A program made the position numbers and the translations under genes. Positions 26,921-36,397 of a DNA stretch of 50,532 bases are shown here, in pieces; position 1 is the stretch's first letter, and each line of letters opens with the position of its first letter. The stretch spans positions 1-50,532 of the forward strand of contig NZ_JACYTR010000031.1 of NCBI RefSeq assembly GCF_014841215.1, read 5' to 3'. This stretch comes from Pseudomarimonas arenosa. GTDB lineage: Bacteria; Pseudomonadota; Gammaproteobacteria; Xanthomonadales; Xanthomonadaceae. The notes beneath the pieces were generated by a model. That model was not told where the DNA came from, made no database searches, and saw nothing but the letters and a program-made list of their open reading frames with translations.

Positions 26921-28444
26921 TTCGGTATTTTTCCTATGCAGATGCCCGAGCAGGCTGGCGGTGACCGGATCGTCGGCGCTGACGGTGGGATCGGCAACGG
27001 CGGGCGCAATGCGTTTGGCGGTGACCTTGCCGAGCTCTACGCCCCACTGGTCAAACGCATTGATGCCCCATAACACGGATTGCAGGAACACCGAATGCTC
27101 GTAAAACGCAATCAGACTGCCCAATGCTTCCGGGCTCAACTCATCAAGCATTAACACCGAGCTTGGTCGGTTGCCAACATAGCGCCGATGCTTGTCGTCG
27201 TTGGCCACGCCATTGGCCAAGGCTTCACTTTGCGCCAGCAAATTGGCCCACAGGCTTTGATGCATGGCGCGATGGCCGTGGGCCGGCTGACACACGCCGA
27301 TGAACTCGGTTGGCACGGTGTCCGTACCCTGATGCAGGGCCTGGAAATAGCTGTGTTGACAGTCGGTGCCGGGCCCGCCCCAGATCACCGGCGCGGTCGA
27401 CACGTCGAGCAGCCGGCTGCCGTCGGCGCTGACCGACTTGCCCAGGCTCTCCATGATCAATTGCTGCAAGTAGGTCGGCAGCAAGCGCAGGCGCTGGTCG
27501 TAAGGCAATACGGCCAGCGAGTCATAACCCAACGCATTGCGATTCCAGACCTGCACCAGCGCGTGGCGCAACGGCAGGTTAAGGGCGGGCTCAACCTCGA
27601 GCGCATGGCGATCAAGCGTAGCCGCGCCTTGCAGCAAGCGCTGAAATACCTCGACGCCGTAAGCCGCCATGATCGAAAAGCCAACCGCCGACCACAGCGA
27701 GTAGCGGCCGCCGACCCAATCCCACATGGGCAGGATGGCATCCGGCTGCACGCCGTACTCGGCCGCCTTGTCGACCTTGGAGGTTGCCGCCAGCACCGGC
27801 CCCCGGCCGCTCAACCAGTCGACCATCACCCGACCATTGAGCAGGGTTTCTTCGGTGGAAAAGCTCTTCGATACCAGCAGCAAGGCGGTGCTGTTCGGGT
27901 CGAGCTGACGACACAGGGCTTCAACCGTATGACCATCGGGCGCACTCAGGAAGTGAATGCGCAGTTTCGCTGCCTGACCCGCGGCCAATGCATCGATAGC
28001 CAGCCGCGGGCCGAAATCCGAGCCGCCGATACCGATGTTGACCAGATCGGTGACGCCCTCGGCCCACAGCCGTTCGGCCAGACGCGCCATCTCACGCCTC
28101 GCCTCGCCCGCTTGCCGGAACCCATTCACCGCCGCCGCACCGCGGCCGAGGTCGGTACGCAGCGCCGTGTGCAGGGCCGGGCGGCCTTCCGAGCGGTTAA
28201 CCTCGGCGCCATCCAGCATATGACGCAGGGCGGCTTGACTCTCGGTACGCAGCGCCAGCCGATACAGCGCGTCCCAGGCCGCGGCATCCAGGCGTTGTCG
28301 CGCCAGACACAGGGTTAAGGGGCCGGCCGCGATGGTGTCGCGGACGACTCGATCCGGCTCGCGGGCAATGGTCTCGCGTAGTGGCTCGTCGACCAGGCGC
28401 GAGGCGTGTTCGGTCAGCCCTTGTAGCCATCCCTGCGTATGCAT
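26918..28444 (-). CDS. pgi: Glucose-6-phosphate isomerase
   Basis: A 508-residue glycolytic enzyme interconverting glucose-6-P and fructose-6-P. Signature elements: NIGIGGSDFGPRLAIDAL, SKSFSTEETLLNG, FVGICQP-like EFIGVCQPAHGH, the phosphate-loop region, and the C-terminal PGI signature NAFDQWGVELGKVTAKRI with the catalytic Lys. The start at 28444 (MHTQGWLQGL) has GGAG six bases upstream and gives a length like Xanthomonas relatives. An ATG four codons earlier (28456) is possible; a further 128-residue upstream extension of the frame lacks conservation and is rejected. It links metabolically to glucokinase in the locus at 44668. Confidence 0.96.
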   Translation of the reverse strand: MHTQGWLQGLTEHASRLVDEPLRETIAREPDRVVRDTIAAGPLTLCLARQRLDAAAWDALYRLALRTESQAALRHMLDGAEVNRSEGRPALHTALRTDLGRGAAAVNGFRQAGEARREMARLAERLWAEGVTDLVNIGIGGSDFGPRLAIDALAAGQAAKLRIHFLSAPDGHTVEALCRQLDPNSTALLLVSKSFSTEETLLNGRVMVDWLSGRGPVLAATSKVDKAAEYGVQPDAILPMWDWVGGRYSLWSAVGFSIMAAYGVEVFQRLLQGAATLDRHALEVEPALNLPLRHALVQVWNRNALGYDSLAVLPYDQRLRLLPTYLQQLIMESLGKSVSADGSRLLDVSTAPVIWGGPGTDCQHSYFQALHQGTDTVPTEFIGVCQPAHGHRAMHQSLWANLLAQSEALANGVANDDKHRRYVGNRPSSVLMLDELSPEALGSLIAFYEHSVFLQSVLWGINAFDQWGVELGKVTAKRIAPAVADPTVSADDPVTASLLGHLHRKNTE

Positions 28445-28697
28445 GCGGAGCTCCATGTTCAGCTTGATGAGGCCGCAGTTTCGCCACCCATCGGTGACGC
28501 CACACTGCGAACCGGAATTGCTGAGTATAGCCGTGCAATGCTGCGCCGCCGCAAGACTGGCAACGTATGCGTCAACGCACGTGGGTTGAGGGTATCGAAC
28601 GCCCCTGCCGCCTCGCACCAACGGAGCAGGCCACCGCCCTGCCCCGTTCGGTCGGGCCGCGTATAGTGTCTCCCATGAATCAGATTTTGAGTGAAGC

Positions 28698-29933
28698 ATG
28701 ATGCTAAGGCTGGTCGGCTCGGCATCGGCCTTGTTGTTGGGTGTGGGCTTGCTGGTATGCGGTGCTGGCTTGCTCGGCACCTTGCTGGCCTTGCGCGGTG
28801 ACCTGGCGGGCTTCGACGCCGGCACCCTGGGCTGGATCATGTCGGGCTACTTTTTCGGCTTCGTGCTTGGCACCTATCTGTCGATGCCATTGATTCGACG
28901 GCTCGGCCATATTCGAAGCTTTGCCTTCTGTGCTGCCGCGGCCGCGGCGGCGGTATTGCTGCATCCGATCCTGATCGATCCCTGGGCCTGGGGCCTGTTG
29001 CGCATCATCACCGGCGTGGCCTTTGTCTGTCTGTATGCCGTCATCGAGAGCTGGCTCGGGGCTCAGGCCAGCATGCAGGAACGCGGTCGGCTATTCGCCG
29101 CCTACATGGTGGTAAACCTGGTGGCGATCGGGATCGGCCAACTATTGCTGCCGCTGGCGCCGATCGACAGTTTCGTGCCGTTTTCCCTGGTGGCCTTGTT
29201 GACCTGCCTGGCCCTGATGCCGGTGACCTGGACCCGGGTCGCGCAACCGGAGATCACCGGCGCCGCCCCCCTGCCGCTGGCACAACTGTGGCGCGATGCG
29301 CCTTCGGCGGCGGCCGGCGCCTTTGTCAGCGGCATCGTGATGGGCGCGTTCTGGGGCCTGATGCCGCTGTTCGCCTCTGGCATCGGCCTCGACAGCGGCG
29401 GCGTGGCGTACTGGATGATCACGGCGATCGCGGCGGGCGCCTTGCTGCAGTGGCCGCTGGGCCGCTGGTCGGATCGCGCCGATCGGCGGCGGGTGCTGGC
29501 GGCGGTGGCCCTTCTCGGCGCGCTCAGCGCCGGCTTGCTCGGCCTATTGCAGGATGTGGGCGAGCTGCGCTTTGGTCTGCTATTCGTCTACGGCGGTTTC
29601 GTGTTCAGTCTGTATCCGATTTCGGTGGCGCATTTGATGGATCGGCTGGAGGCCGAGACTTTGCTGGCCGGCAGCGGCCGGGTACTGCTGCTATACGGGG
29701 CCGGCGCCACCCTCGGCCCGATTCTGGCCGGGGCCAGTATGAAGGCGCTGGGGCCGGCCAGCCTGATGTACTTCTCCGCCGCCGCCTTGCTGCTACTCAG
29801 CGCCTTTATCGCCCGACGCCTGCAGCTGCGCGACAGTCGGGTGGTGCATCCGGGCCATTTCATGCCGATGGTGCGCACCTCACCGACCGCGATGGAGATG
29901 CTGCCCGAGGCACAACCCGAAGCAGCGGAGTGA
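28698..29933 (+). CDS. MFS transporter, YcaD-like
   Basis: A 411-residue inner-membrane protein with 12 predicted transmembrane segments. The order of features resembles E. coli YcaD: LGWIMSGYFFGFVLGTYLSMPLIRRLGHIRSF in the first repeat, VIESWLGAQASMQERGRLFAAYMVVNLVAIGIGQLLL, then after a central loop IVMGAFWGLMPLFASG, LLQWPLGRWSDRADRRRVL and SGRVLLLYGAGATLGPILAG. Substrates of this subfamily are not established. A TATAGT -10-like box lies about 30 bases upstream. An eight-codon ORF (MNQILSEA, 28675-28701) overlaps the start (ATGA). It is followed by the glycine riboswitch and is not part of the gcvP transcript. Confidence 0.88.
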   Translation: MMLRLVGSASALLLGVGLLVCGAGLLGTLLALRGDLAGFDAGTLGWIMSGYFFGFVLGTYLSMPLIRRLGHIRSFAFCAAAAAAAVLLHPILIDPWAWGLLRIITGVAFVCLYAVIESWLGAQASMQERGRLFAAYMVVNLVAIGIGQLLLPLAPIDSFVPFSLVALLTCLALMPVTWTRVAQPEITGAAPLPLAQLWRDAPSAAAGAFVSGIVMGAFWGLMPLFASGIGLDSGGVAYWMITAIAAGALLQWPLGRWSDRADRRRVLAAVALLGALSAGLLGLLQDVGELRFGLLFVYGGFVFSLYPISVAHLMDRLEAETLLAGSGRVLLLYGAGATLGPILAGASMKALGPASLMYFSAAALLLLSAFIARRLQLRDSRVVHPGHFMPMVRTSPTAMEMLPEAQPEAAE

Positions 29934-29950
29934 GCGCGCGCGGCTTGAGC

Positions 29951-29956
29951 TATAAT
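29951..29956 (+). promoter_or_regulatory. Predicted -10 box for the glycine riboswitch/gcvP transcript
   Basis: A perfect TATAAT lies about 17 bases after the MFS stop codon and just upstream of the riboswitch; the expected start is near 29963. No good -35 hexamer is visible at 16-18 bases, so it may need an activator. Confidence 0.55.
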
Positions 29957-29967
29957 CGCCGCGCTCT

Positions 29968-30160
29968 ACGCTCGTGGTGGGAGAAGCGCGCCGGTTTCAA
30001 GCCGAGCCGCGCTGCCGAAGGCGCAATACCCGTAATCGCTCAGGCCCCCGTACCGCCACGCGCGAGCAACTCTGGAGAGACCGGCCGGTGCCGGCGCCGA
30101 AGGGGCACGGGGTGCAGCGACACTGCACTTCAAACTCTCAGGCAAAAGGACAGAGGGGTG
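29968..30160 (+). promoter_or_regulatory. Tandem glycine riboswitch
   Basis: Two consecutive glycine aptamers. The first has GGTGGGAGAAG, the core GCCGAAGG (30014-30021) and CGCTCAGGC. The second has CTCTGGAGAGACC, the core GCCGAAGG (30096-30103), CTCTCAGGC (30135-30143) and ACAGAGGGG. This is the standard gcvT-class arrangement, in which glycine binding usually turns on cleavage-system genes. A GCGTGC/GCACG hairpin follows (about 30165-30180) just before the gcvP start. With no U-tract I favour translational control. Confidence 0.92.
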
Positions 30161-30200
30161 CCTCGCGTGCGGCCCGCACGTGTCAGCGGACACTCCTGCC

Positions 30201-33074
30201 ATGTCGAATACCTCCCCGCGTCATCTGGCCCTGCGTGATCTGGAACACCACGGCGCCTTTATCGAGCGTCATATCGGCCCCAATGATGCCGAGATTGCCC
30301 ATATGCTCGAGGCCATCGGCCAGCCGTCGCTGGAGGCGATGACCGACGCCATCGTGCCGCGCTCGATCAAGAGCACCGAGCCGCTGGCCATGGCCGGGGC
30401 GATCAATGAGGAAGAGGCGCTGGCCAAGATCCGCGCCATTGCGCAACGCAACCAGGTGTTCAAGTCGTACATCGGCCAGGGCTACTACGGCACCCACACG
30501 CCGAACGTGATCTTGCGCAATGTGCTGGAAAATCCGGGCTGGTACACCGCCTACACGCCGTACCAGGCGGAGATCTCACAGGGCCGGATGGAAGCGCTGA
30601 TCAACTTCCAGACCATGGTGCGTGATCTCACCGCCATGGAAATCGCCAATGCCTCCCTGCTGGACGAAGGCACCGCCGCCGCCGAAGCGATGACCCTGGC
30701 GCTGCGCTCGTCGAAGTCAAAATCCATGCGCTTCTTCGTGTCCTCGGGCTGCCACCCGCAGACCATCGAATGCCTGAAGACCCGCGCCGAGCCGCTGGGT
30801 ATCGAACTGATCATTGGCGACGAGCGTGAGGCCGGTTCGGCCGATGTATTCGGTGTGCTGCTGCAGTATCCCAACACCTTTGGTGAGGCGCGCGACTATG
30901 CCGCTCTGGCCGAGGCCATCCACGCCAAGCAGGGTCTGGTCGCGGTGGCCACCGATCTTCTGGCCTTGACCTTGCTCAAGGCACCGGGCGAATGGGGCGC
31001 CGACATCGTGGTCGGCAACAGTCAACGCTTTGGCGTGCCGTTCGGCTTTGGTGGCCCGCATGCAGCCTTCATGGCCTGCCGCGATAGTTACAAGCGCTCG
31101 ATGCCGGGTCGCCTGATCGGCGTATCGATCGATGCCGAAGGCAAGCCGGCTTATCGCTTAACACTGCAAACCCGCGAGCAGCATATCCGCCGCGAGAAGG
31201 CGACCTCGAACATCTGTACCGCCCAGGTGCTGCTGGCGGTGATGGCCAGCTTCTATGCGGTGTATCACGGCCGCGACGGCCTGATCCGGATCGCCCGCCG
31301 GGTGCATCGGATGGCCTCGATCCTGGCCGACGCGCTGCGCGCCAAGGGCATCGACGTCGGCACGGATTTCTTCGACACCCTGCACGTGTGCGGCATCGAT
31401 GCCGAGGCCATTCATGCCAAGGCGCGGGCAGCCAAGATCAATTTGCGTCATATCGATGGCAGCTCGCTCGGCATCAGCCTGGACGAGACCACCACCCGTG
31501 AGAACCTCACCGCCCTGGCCTGGTTGTTCGATATCGATCTCGATGTCGATGCCGCCGATGCCGAGGCGGGCGATGCCCTGCCGACCGCTCTGCTGCGCGA
31601 GTCGGATTTCCTCAGCCACCCGGTGTTCAATACCCATCACAGCGAGCACGAGATGCTGCGTTATCTGCGCGCGCTGATGGACAAGGATCTGGCGCTCGAC
31701 CGCAGCATGATCCCGCTCGGCTCCTGCACCATGAAGTTGAATGCCACCGCTGAGATGATTCCGGTCACCTGGCCCGAGTTCAGCCTGATTCACCCGCTGG
31801 CGCCCGCCGATCAAACGACTGGCTATGTGCAGCTGATCAATGAATTGGAGGCCATGCTGGTCGAGTGCACCGGCTATGACGCCGTCAGCCTGCAGCCGAA
31901 CTCCGGCGCCCAGGGCGAATACGCCGGCCTGCTGGCCATTCGCGCCTATCACCGCGCCAACGGTCAGGCCGAGCGCGATATCTGTCTGATTCCGGAATCG
32001 GCGCACGGCACCAACCCGGCCAGCGCGCAGATGTGCGGCATGACCGTGGTGGTGACCAAATGCGATGCCAATGGCAATGTCGACGTCGAAGACATTCAGG
32101 CCAAGGCCGAGAAGTATTCCGATCGTCTCGCCGCGCTGATGATCACCTACCCCTCGACCCATGGCGTGTTCGAGGAAGAGATCGTCAAGATCTGCGAGAT
32201 CGTGCATCAGCACGGCGGTCAGGTGTACACCGACGGCGCCAACATGAATGCCCTGGTCGGCGTCGCCAAACCGGGTAAGTGGGGTTCGGATGTGTCGCAT
32301 CTGAATCTGCACAAGACCTTCTGCATTCCGCACGGCGGCGGCGGCCCCGGTGTCGGCCCCTGCGCGGTGAAGGCACACCTCGCGCCCTACCTGCCCAAGA
32401 CGCTGGGTGGTGAGGGAACGGTCGGTATGGTCAGCGCGGCCAGCTTTGGCAGCGCCTCGATCCTGCCAATCAGCTGGATGTACATCACCCTGATGGGCGC
32501 GGCTGGTCTGCGTCGCGCTACGCAGATCGCCCTGCTGAATGCCAACTACGTGTCGAAACGTCTGGCTCAGCACTACGACACCCTGTACACCGGTCGCAAT
32601 GGCCTCGTCGCGCATGAGTGCATCCTCGACCTTCGGCCGCTGAAGGACAGCACCGGCATCAGCGCCGAAGACGTGGCCAAGCGTCTGATCGATTTTGGCT
32701 TCCACGCCCCGACCCTGAGCTTCCCGGTTGCCGGCACCTTGATGGTGGAGCCGACCGAATCAGAATCGCTGCATGAGCTGGATCGCTTTATTGACGCCAT
32801 GATCCAGATCCGCGACGAAATTCGCGCGGTGGAAGAAGGCAAGCTCGACCGCGAAGACAACCCGCTGAAGAATGCCCCCCATACCGCCACCATGGTGATG
32901 GCCGAGCAGTGGAAGCATGGGTATAGCCGAGAACTGGCCGCCTTCCCTCTGCCCAGCTTGAAACTGCAGAAATACTGGTCGCCCGTAGCCCGGGTCGACA
33001 ACGTCTACGGCGACAAGAATGTGTTCTGCAGCTGCATCCCGGTTGATGCTTTCAAGGAAGAGGTGGCAGGCTAA
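30201..33074 (+). CDS. gcvP: Glycine dehydrogenase (decarboxylating), P-protein
   Basis: A 957-residue PLP enzyme of the glycine cleavage system that decarboxylates glycine and passes aminomethyl to lipoyl H-protein. The length equals E. coli GcvP (957), and both fused halves of the homodimeric form are present. N-terminal half: [28 protein letters not shown] and [14 protein letters not shown]-terminal half: [30 protein letters not shown] and the PLP-lysine loop [18 protein letters not shown]. The ATG at 30201 gives [17 protein letters not shown]; an in-frame GTG at 30180 overlaps the leader hairpin. gcvT, gcvH and lpd are not nearby. A divergent 3' fragment of a second gcvP is at 50279. Confidence 0.98.
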   Translation: MSNTSPRHLALRDLEHHGAFIERHIGPNDAEIAHMLEAIGQPSLEAMTDAIVPRSIKSTEPLAMAGAINEEEALAKIRAIAQRNQVFKSYIGQGYYGTHTPNVILRNVLENPGWYTAYTPYQAEISQGRMEALINFQTMVRDLTAMEIANASLLDEGTAAAEAMTLALRSSKSKSMRFFVSSGCHPQTIECLKTRAEPLGIELIIGDEREAGSADVFGVLLQYPNTFGEARDYAALAEAIHAKQGLVAVATDLLALTLLKAPGEWGADIVVGNSQRFGVPFGFGGPHAAFMACRDSYKRSMPGRLIGVSIDAEGKPAYRLTLQTREQHIRREKATSNICTAQVLLAVMASFYAVYHGRDGLIRIARRVHRMASILADALRAKGIDVGTDFFDTLHVCGIDAEAIHAKARAAKINLRHIDGSSLGISLDETTTRENLTALAWLFDIDLDVDAADAEAGDALPTALLRESDFLSHPVFNTHHSEHEMLRYLRALMDKDLALDRSMIPLGSCTMKLNATAEMIPVTWPEFSLIHPLAPADQTTGYVQLINELEAMLVECTGYDAVSLQPNSGAQGEYAGLLAIRAYHRANGQAERDICLIPESAHGTNPASAQMCGMTVVVTKCDANGNVDVEDIQAKAEKYSDRLAALMITYPSTHGVFEEEIVKICEIVHQHGGQVYTDGANMNALVGVAKPGKWGSDVSHLNLHKTFCIPHGGGGPGVGPCAVKAHLAPYLPKTLGGEGTVGMVSAASFGSASILPISWMYITLMGAAGLRRATQIALLNANYVSKRLAQHYDTLYTGRNGLVAHECILDLRPLKDSTGISAEDVAKRLIDFGFHAPTLSFPVAGTLMVEPTESESLHELDRFIDAMIQIRDEIRAVEEGKLDREDNPLKNAPHTATMVMAEQWKHGYSRELAAFPLPSLKLQKYWSPVARVDNVYGDKNVFCSCIPVDAFKEEVAG

Positions 33075-33106
33075 CAGGAGGTTTCCCTGCTACGACACGG
33101 ATGTGC

Positions 33107-33150
33107 CAACGCCCCGGCAAACCTATGTGTTGGCCGGGGCGTTGTTGTTT
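33107..33150 (+). terminator. Terminator after gcvP
   Basis: CAACGCCCCGGC (33107-33118), 14-base loop, GCCGGGGCGTTG (33133-33144), then TTGTTT. A perfect 12-bp GC-rich stem with a short T-rich tail. Confidence 0.9.
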
Positions 33151-33167
33151 GCGGGCACAGAAACTTA

Positions 33168-33188
33168 TAGGGCGCGTCTGGACGCGCT
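33168..33188. repeat. Solo TAGGG palindrome
   Basis: TAG followed by GCGCGTC-TG-GACGCGC, the same design as the left ends at 5527 and 26691 but without a matching right end before the next gene. Confidence 0.6.
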
Positions 33189-33220
33189 CCGAACGCACCG
33201 GTCGGTGCAATGGGGTCACC

Positions 33221-33610
33221 ATGTCTATTTTCACCGCCACCTGCCTCTGCGGCGCCCTGCGCCTCGCGGCCACCGGCCAGCCCTGTCGCGTCGGCATCTG
33301 CCATTGCCTGGACTGCCGAAAGCATCATGGTGCTCTGTTTCATGCCTCAGCGGTGTTTCCCGAAGCCAACGTGAGCATTGAGGGCGAATTCGGTGAGTAC
33401 CAGGGTCGCTGCTTCTGCCCACGCTGCGGTTCACCGCTGTTCTCGCGCAGCGGCGACGAGATCAACGTCAATCTCGGCAGCCTGGACGGCATTGATCAGA
33501 TGCAGCCAAGCTATGAGTTATGGACGATTCGGCGCGAGGCCTGGTTACCGGAGTTTCCCACCCGCCGTCGCTATGAAAAGGATCGCGGCGAGGCATCTCG
33601 CTCCGAGTAG
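33221..33610 (+). CDS. GFA-family zinc protein
   Basis: A 129-residue protein of the GFA/CENP-V fold. Cysteine zinc ligands are CLCGALR (about 8-11), CHCLDCRKHHGA (about 28-37) and CFCPRCGSPLFSR (about 65-75), the expected three clusters. The family is named for glutathione-dependent formaldehyde activation, but most members have unknown substrates and that activity has been questioned. The start MSIFTATCLCGAL is set by the first motif; the longer upstream frame covers a terminator and repeat. A single gene after gcvP, probably with its own promoter. Confidence 0.9.
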   Translation: MSIFTATCLCGALRLAATGQPCRVGICHCLDCRKHHGALFHASAVFPEANVSIEGEFGEYQGRCFCPRCGSPLFSRSGDEINVNLGSLDGIDQMQPSYELWTIRREAWLPEFPTRRRYEKDRGEASRSE

Positions 33611-33690
33611 GCCAGCGCTGATCGGTCCGAAGCCCAGCTTCGCGGCGCCCGACTCATCGAAGGCGCGAATTCCGATACAAGGGCGTTCAT

Positions 33691-33771
33691 GGTGGGCGAC
33701 ACGCCCACCCTACGTTGCTTCGAACTGAGTGTTGTTCGCGATCAACTCGTAGGGTGGGCCTGTGGCCCACC
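33691..33771. repeat. Inverted doublet of GTAG-type palindromes
   Basis: GGTGGGCG-ACA-CGCCCACC plus CTACG (33691-33714), a 33-base gap, then CGTAG plus GGTGGGCC-TGT-GGCCCACC (33748-33771). The orientation is the reverse of the uvrB doublet (tags face inward). It is REP/BIME-like and lies between convergent genes. Confidence 0.85.
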
Positions 33772-33842
33772 GCTTTTGCGGGTTAGGCTCGGTAGACATA
33801 GATCGCCACCAGCAGCATCGGCAGGCATAGTGCTCCGCGCCA

Positions 33843-35354
33843 TCACATCGCCTTGGCCGGACAATAGCTCTGCAGATAGGCATGGTGCTGCGGCAGCTGC
33901 CGCAGCATCCGCTCGACGCCGCCACGAATGCCCTCCAGGAAGCCGTTCAACTCCTGGTCGCCCATCAGATCGGCGACCGGATGATAGCTTCGGGGCTCGA
34001 TGCCCTGCCCGAGCATGACCTGGATCCAGGAGTTCTCTGCAAACAGCTCATTCGGCACCCGGAATACCCGTGCGGTTTCTCTGAACAGGTCGATTCGATG
34101 CTGCAGCGAGTCGGGGATCGACATTTCGGCGCAGGCGCGCCAGAACGGCGTGTCGCGACGGTTGGTGACGTGGTAGTGCAGGATGATGAAGTCGCGGATG
34201 TGGGTGATTTCCCACTCGGTCTGCGCGTTGTACTCGTCGATATCGACCTGATTGATGACCGCCGGGAAGCTCTGCATCAGGCGGGTGATACCGCGCTGGA
34301 TCAGATGGATATTGGTCGATTCCAGCGGCTCCAGAAAACCGCTGGCTAGGCCCAGCGCAATGCAGTTCTTGGCCCATACCTTGCGTCGCTGGCCCGGAGT
34401 GAAACGCAGCAAGCGCGGCTCGGTCAGTACTTCGCCTTCCAGCGTGCTCAGCAACTGCTGTTTGGCCTGTTCGGCATCGATGAAACGGCTGGCGAAGACG
34501 TGGCCATTGCCAACCCGATGCTGCAGCGGGATACGCCACTGCCAGCCCGACTCGCCGGCGATCGAGCGCGTATAAGGGATCGCCGGCTTGACCGAGCCGG
34601 TCTGCACCGCAAACGCGCTGTCGCTGAACAGCCAGTGCGACCAGTCCTCGAACTCGACACCCAGGGTCTGGCCCAGCAGCAGGCTGCGAAAGCCGGTGCA
34701 GTCGATAAACAGATCGCCCTCGATGCACTCGCCGTTCTCCAGCTCCAGCGCGCTGATAAAGCCATTGGCCGGATCGGTGTGTACCTGGCGAATCTTGCCC
34801 TCGACCCGCCTGGTGCCATAGTGCTCGCTGAACTGGCGCAGGAAGCGCGCATACAGGCCGGCATCGAGATGGAAGGCATAGTTAAGACCGGTTCGCGGCA
34901 GATGAGCAAAGCGACTTTCCTCTGCGGCGCGCAATTCCAGACAGTAATCGCCGTAGTCGCGGGCCAAACCGCGCGCCCAGCCCTTCAACCAGAAGTGCTG
35001 GAAGCCGGCGCTCCAGTGATCCTTGCCAGTGGTACCGAAGGAATGGATGTAGTGCTGGCCGACATCCTTCCAATTTTCGAATTGGATGCCGAGCTTGATC
35101 GTGGCCTGGGTCGCGGCCATGAAGGCTTGCTCGTTGAGGTCGATCAGGCGATGGAAGGTGACCAGGGTCGGGATGGTCGCCTCACCCACGCCAACGGTAC
35201 CGATTTCTTCCGATTCGACCAGGGTGATCTCGAGCCGCTTGCCCAGCGTCTTGGAGATCGCCGCGGCGGCCATCCAGCCGGCGGTGCCGCCGCCGGCGAT
35301 CACCACTCGGCGTACGGGCTTGACCTCGGTGGAGGTATCAGTGGTGTGATTCAT
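33843..35354 (-). CDS. Flavin-dependent tryptophan halogenase family protein (1)
   Basis: A 503-residue FADH2-dependent halogenase (PF04820 type). The FAD-binding GGGTAGW is at 21-27 and the halogenase signature WQWRIP (WxWxIP) at 271-276. Lys87 in TQATIKLGIQFENW aligns with the catalytic Lys79 of PrnA, and Glu in FLEPLEST (about 342-345) with its Glu346. So halide oxidation chemistry looks intact; the substrate is unknown. Family members next to TonB-dependent receptors are common in Xanthomonas, Caulobacter and Brevundimonas, distinct from those in antibiotic clusters. It is the last gene of an operon with halogenase 2, SapC and a JmjC/cupin protein, starting 8 bases after the latter. A separate flavin reductase is needed and not seen here. 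Confidence 0.92.
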   Translation of the reverse strand: MNHTTDTSTEVKPVRRVVIAGGGTAGWMAAAAISKTLGKRLEITLVESEEIGTVGVGEATIPTLVTFHRLIDLNEQAFMAATQATIKLGIQFENWKDVGQHYIHSFGTTGKDHWSAGFQHFWLKGWARGLARDYGDYCLELRAAEESRFAHLPRTGLNYAFHLDAGLYARFLRQFSEHYGTRRVEGKIRQVHTDPANGFISALELENGECIEGDLFIDCTGFRSLLLGQTLGVEFEDWSHWLFSDSAFAVQTGSVKPAIPYTRSIAGESGWQWRIPLQHRVGNGHVFASRFIDAEQAKQQLLSTLEGEVLTEPRLLRFTPGQRRKVWAKNCIALGLASGFLEPLESTNIHLIQRGITRLMQSFPAVINQVDIDEYNAQTEWEITHIRDFIILHYHVTNRRDTPFWRACAEMSIPDSLQHRIDLFRETARVFRVPNELFAENSWIQVMLGQGIEPRSYHPVADLMGDQELNGFLEGIRGGVERMLRQLPQHHAYLQSYCPAKAM

Positions 35355-35362
35355 CAGCAGGC

Positions 35363-36397
35363 TCAGCGATTGAGTCGTTGCAGTAGGCGCGCCCGCAGTT
35401 CGCGCGCGATGTTGTCATCCAGCGGGCCGAGCACTCGGCGTGCCGGTTCTGGAATATGCGCCGCGGTGCCATCGTTGGCCTCGAACACATAGTGACGGAA
35501 GATCTCCTGCCAGTGCCGGCGCTGCTCGGCGGGCAGATCACGCATCGTCATCAAGGCCAGCATCAGGGTGTTCATCGGCGAATCCATAAACGCCGGCGAG
35601 CTCCGCCACCAGTAGTTCACCAATACATTGAAGGCCTCGAGGGCCTCGATGTGATGCCACCACAGACTGGGAATGAACAGCGCATCGCCCGGCTCGAGCT
35701 CTGCCACCTGCGCCTGCTGCAGCGCCTCAGCGAAGCGCGGGAAGCGCTCAAAATCGGGAGCAGCGAAGTCGACCAGACTGATCGCCTGCCCGGCCGGCGT
35801 GAAATCCAGCGGACCGATGTACAGATTCTTCAGCTGATCGGGCGGAAACAGGGTGACCCGTCGACGCCCCGCCACCACGCAGGCGATGTTGTCGGGCAGA
35901 TCCTGATGCGCGGCGATTCGGCTGCGATTGCCGATCCAGATGCTTGCCAGCGGCGTATGACCATCAATCGCCAGATCGTTTTGCACACGAAAGCCGGCCA
36001 GCGCGGTATCGATGGTGGTCGACCCCATATACAGCAGCGGCGTCGGCGATTGATCCAGCCAGGCCTGCAGCTGATCCAACACTGCAGCAAACGTCACCCG
36101 CTGTGGCTGAAAGTTGAACCCGCTGAAGTCGGCGTTATAGAAGATTCGACCGTCTGCCTCGGGCGGCGCCACTTGCGCCACCACCTGCATGCCGCGATCA
36201 AACCGGCGCAGGTAATCGATGGCTGCGGCCGCAGACTGCCCTGCGGCCTGCACCGCCGGCCAGTCGCCGACCAAACCGCGCACCACCGCCGGCTCGGTCG
36301 CCAACAGCAGTTCATTTCCGAGTGCGTCTGCGCACGGCCCGCTCAGCTCGCGCACCGACCTCGCCTGACGCCTGATGACCTCAGCCAGCTCAGTCAC
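35363..36397 (-). CDS. JmjC/cupin-8 type Fe(II)/2-oxoglutarate oxygenase-like protein
   Basis: A 344-residue cupin-like protein. The metal triad candidates are His and Asp in AAHQDLPDNIACVV (HxD) and the distal His in ALFIPSLWWHHIEAL. The core GRRRVTLFPPDQLKNLYIGPLDFTPAG resembles the cupin_8/JmjC hydroxylases related to FIH. Members usually hydroxylate proteins or small molecules; the target here is unknown. The gene starts at GTG (36397) overlapping the sapC stop (GTGACTGA), so the two are coupled. Its place between two halogenases and a SapC protein, next to a TonB receptor, suggests it works with them on one substrate (inference). Confidence 0.85.
   Translation of the reverse strand: MTELAEVIRRQARSVRELSGPCADALGNELLLATEPAVVRGLVGDWPAVQAAGQSAAAAIDYLRRFDRGMQVVAQVAPPEADGRIFYNADFSGFNFQPQRVTFAAVLDQLQAWLDQSPTPLLYMGSTTIDTALAGFRVQNDLAIDGHTPLASIWIGNRSRIAAHQDLPDNIACVVAGRRRVTLFPPDQLKNLYIGPLDFTPAGQAISLVDFAAPDFERFPRFAEALQQAQVAELEPGDALFIPSLWWHHIEALEAFNVLVNYWWRSSPAFMDSPMNTLMLALMTMRDLPAEQRRHWQEIFRHYVFEANDGTAAHIPEPARRVLGPLDDNIARELRARLLQRLNR

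Noticed and set aside
28457-28840. 128-residue N-terminal extension of Pgi
   Set aside because: The frame is open but the extension is low-complexity and not family-like; GGAG precedes the ATG at 28444 and that start gives normal length.
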